Source: CAISIP01 sp043759735 | GTDB lineage: Bacteria; Pseudomonadota; Gammaproteobacteria; Burkholderiales; Burkholderiaceae_C | Assembly (NCBI GenBank): GCA_043759735.1 | Contig: JAYUQC010000275.1 | Coordinates: forward strand, 1-50,133 | Direction: 5' to 3' | Length of the DNA: 50,133 nt | Shown here: piece after piece, positions 48,303 through 50,133 of the stretch | How positions within the stretch are numbered: position 1 is the first letter of the stretch | Layout: each line of letters opens with the position of its first letter | Translations under genes and position numbers: made by a program | Notes under the pieces: generated by a model | What the model saw: only the letters and a program-made list of their open reading frames with translations | Database searches by the model: none | What the model was told of the DNA's origin: nothing

Positions 48303-50133
48303 GTGGCCTTCGGTGCAGCAGACGTTCTGCCTGCGCATGCATCGCAGGTCTTGCAATGGCAGCCGATCCACGTTGACCTGAGCTCGACCGCGCGGGCCAA
48401 GGTCGCGCTGTTCCGGTCGCTCTTCCGTGGCCGGGACGATCTCTATGCGCGCCGCTTCGAGAGCACGACGACGGGCAAGTCCGGCTACGCGCCCGCCTGC
48501 GCCAATGAATGGGTGCGCGGCATCTGCCGCAAGCCCCAGATCAAGTGCGCGGATTGCACACACCGGGCGTTTCTCCCGATGACCGATCAGGTCGTCTATT
48601 CGCACTTGAGCGGTCATGCGCCCGGCGAGCCACCACATCGCCGCTTCGTTGCAGGCGTCTATCCGCTGCAGGGGGACGAGACCTGCTTCTTTGTTGTTGC
48701 TGACTTCGACAAGGCCGGCTGGCAAGACGACGCCGCGGCGTTTGTCCAGGCCTGCCGCCGCCTGCATCTGCCTGCGGCGTTGGAGCGGTCACGCTCCGGG
48801 CAAGGCGGCCACGTCTGGCTCTTCTTCGAGACGGCACTGCCGGCAGCCATGGCGCGGCGCCTCGGGTCCCATCTGTTGACGGAGGCCATGGAGGACCGCC
48901 CCGGCATCGGTCTCGATTCGTACGACCGGCTCTTTCCCAGCCAGGACACGATGCCCCGCGGCGGGTTCGGAAACCTCATCGCCTTGCCATTGCAAAAAGG
49001 GCCGCGCGAGCTGGGCAACAGCGTGTTCCTGGACGACGGCTTCACGCCGTGGGCCGACCAGTGGGCGTTTCTCGCCAGCGTGGACAAGATAGGGCGGGCG
49101 CAGGTCGAAGGGATCGTCCGCGAAGCCGAGCAACGCGGTCGCGTGCTGGGCGTGCGACTACCCATGCAGGAAGAAGGAGAAGACGAGCCGTGGACGCTGC
49201 CTGCCTCGCGCCGGCGCAAGGAGCCGCCGCTCGCAGGCGAGTTGCCGCCCACGCTGGAGCTCGTGCTCGCCGACCAGATCTACATTGCCAAGCAAGGGCT
49301 GCCCCCCGGTCTGATGAACCGCCTTATGCGCCTGGCGGCCTTTCAGAACCCCGAGTTCTACCGGGCGCAGTCGATGCGACTCTCCACTTACGGCAAGCCG
49401 CGCGTCATCACCTGCGCCGAGGATCACCCGCTCCACCTCGCGTTGCCGCGCGGTTGCCTGGACGATGTGCGCCGGACCTTGAAAGACCTGGGCGTGCGCG
49501 CCATGCTGCGCGACGAGCGCTGCAGCGGCCAGCCCTTGGAGGTGCACTTTCACGGTGAACTGCGGCCCGAGCAGATGGTGGCTGCACAGGCGCTGCTGGC
49601 GCATGAGACCGGGGTGCTTGCCGCCACGACCGCATTCGGCAAGACCGTGGTCGCGGCCTGGCTCATCGCACAGCGCGGCGTGAGCACGCTGGTGCTGGTG
49701 CACCGGCAGCAGCTGCTCGATCAATGGATTGAGGGGCTGTCGGCTTTCCTCGGTCTGCCGGCCAACGCGATCGGCCGCATCGGCGGCGGGCGACGACGGC
49801 CGAACGGGCGGATCGACATCGCCCTGATTCAGAGCCTCGTCAGCAAGGGTGTCGTCGCAGACCAGGTCGCTCACTACGGCCAGCTGATCGTCGACGAGTG
49901 CCATCACCTCCCCGCGCAGAGCTTCGAGCTGGTGGCGCGCCGGACCAAGGCGCGGTTCGTCGTCGGGCTGTCGGCGACCGTGGAACGCAAGAACGGCCAC
50001 CACCCCATCATCTTCATGCAATGCGGGCCGGTGCGCCACCGCGTGAACGCGAAAGCGCAGGCCGTGGCCCGGCCGTTCGGGCACCGGGTTCTCGTGCAGC
50101 CGACCGCCTTCCAGCCCGTCAGGAGCGCCGACG
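48303..50133 (+). CDS. TOTE-type primase-helicase (right end missing)
   Basis: 610 residues visible from a GTG at 48303, continuing past the window. KVALFRSLFRGRDDLYARRF, FVVADFDKAGWQDDA (Asp134, Asp136) and SRSGQGGHVWLFFE are the archaeo-eukaryotic primase motifs of the TOTE conflict-system family. KCADCTHRAF is part of its small cysteine motif. A superfamily 2 helicase follows: TTAFGKTVVAAWLIA (motif I, Lys447), IVDECHHLPAQ (motif II, Asp531) and VGLSATVERKN (motif III). The family is linked to defence against invading DNA by comparative genomics. A nuclease domain, if any, would lie beyond the edge. The start is inferred from coupling to the oxygenase gene. Confidence 0.85.
   Translation, partial: MAFGAADVLPAHASQVLQWQPIHVDLSSTARAKVALFRSLFRGRDDLYARRFESTTTGKSGYAPACANEWVRGICRKPQIKCADCTHRAFLPMTDQVVYSHLSGHAPGEPPHRRFVAGVYPLQGDETCFFVVADFDKAGWQDDAAAFVQACRRLHLPAALERSRSGQGGHVWLFFETALPAAMARRLGSHLLTEAMEDRPGIGLDSYDRLFPSQDTMPRGGFGNLIALPLQKGPRELGNSVFLDDGFTPWADQWAFLASVDKIGRAQVEGIVREAEQRGRVLGVRLPMQEEGEDEPWTLPASRRRKEPPLAGELPPTLELVLADQIYIAKQGLPPGLMNRLMRLAAFQNPEFYRAQSMRLSTYGKPRVITCAEDHPLHLALPRGCLDDVRRTLKDLGVRAMLRDERCSGQPLEVHFHGELRPEQMVAAQALLAHETGVLAATTAFGKTVVAAWLIAQRGVSTLVLVHRQQLLDQWIEGLSAFLGLPANAIGRIGGGRRRPNGRIDIALIQSLVSKGVVADQVAHYGQLIVDECHHLPAQSFELVARRTKARFVVGLSATVERKNGHHPIIFMQCGPVRHRVNAKAQAVARPFGHRVLVQPTAFQPVRSAD

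Overview
The window is about 50 kb of GC-rich DNA. The mix of housekeeping genes (valS, cysM, queF, yaaA, dinB, tRNA-Leu) and family types (ABC_sub_bind receptors, DUF4331/HupE cluster, Fe-S/DUF3501/rubrerythrin cluster, FAD monooxygenase with DUF2783) suggests a betaproteobacterium, probably Burkholderiales-like. That placement is inference; no rRNA is present.

Layout, left to right. 1-1.8 kb is a scrap yard: an IS66 tail fused in frame to a secreted-protein start, broken ECF sigma and anti-sigma genes, and a decayed IS91-type transposase. 1.9-6.0 kb holds a signalling set: membrane histidine kinase, NtrC-type sigma-54 activator, then, behind a well-formed sigma-54 promoter, a stand-alone receiver and a small helical protein. 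6.2-9.7 kb is a polyphosphate-type module: DUF4956 membrane protein, VTC-domain polymerase, a 37-residue membrane peptide, a phytase-like secreted esterase and a lipoprotein. 9.7-11.5 kb is another insertion-sequence graveyard (IS5, IS91). 11.7-18.3 kb has an ABC_sub_bind receptor, a VWA membrane protein, a LysR regulator, small envelope proteins, a thioesterase, a YciI-like protein and a membrane-bound class III cyclase.

18.3-24.3 kb looks like a fossil chromosomal integron. An intI-like gene (23692-24318) keeps a LexA-box promoter but has lost its middle and its catalytic residues. Running away from it on the opposite strand are cassette-like genes (BrnTA, GFA protein, a CopG-type toxin-antitoxin pair, ABC_sub_bind protein, DHFR-like protein, GNAT acetyltransferase, DUF4160 remnant), several separated by attC-like imperfect palindromes. 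An IS110 remnant lies where attI would be expected. VapBC and a Y-family polymerase (dinB) follow.

26.4-45.3 kb is mostly ordinary chromosome: DUF4331-lipoprotein-TPR-HupE operon; queF, hydrolase, yaaA and an oxidoreductase; DUF3501, Fe-S protein and rubrerythrin; a VOC/FAD-monooxygenase/DUF2783 operon; valS; tusA-like gene; cysM; tRNA-Leu(CAA). 45.3-50.1 kb is accessory again: a frameshifted ParE-like toxin, then an 806-residue 2OG-Fe(II) oxygenase gene followed 3 nt later by a TOTE-type primase-helicase gene that runs off the right end. The oxygenase/primase-helicase pair and the fossil integron are the best candidates for unusual biology here.
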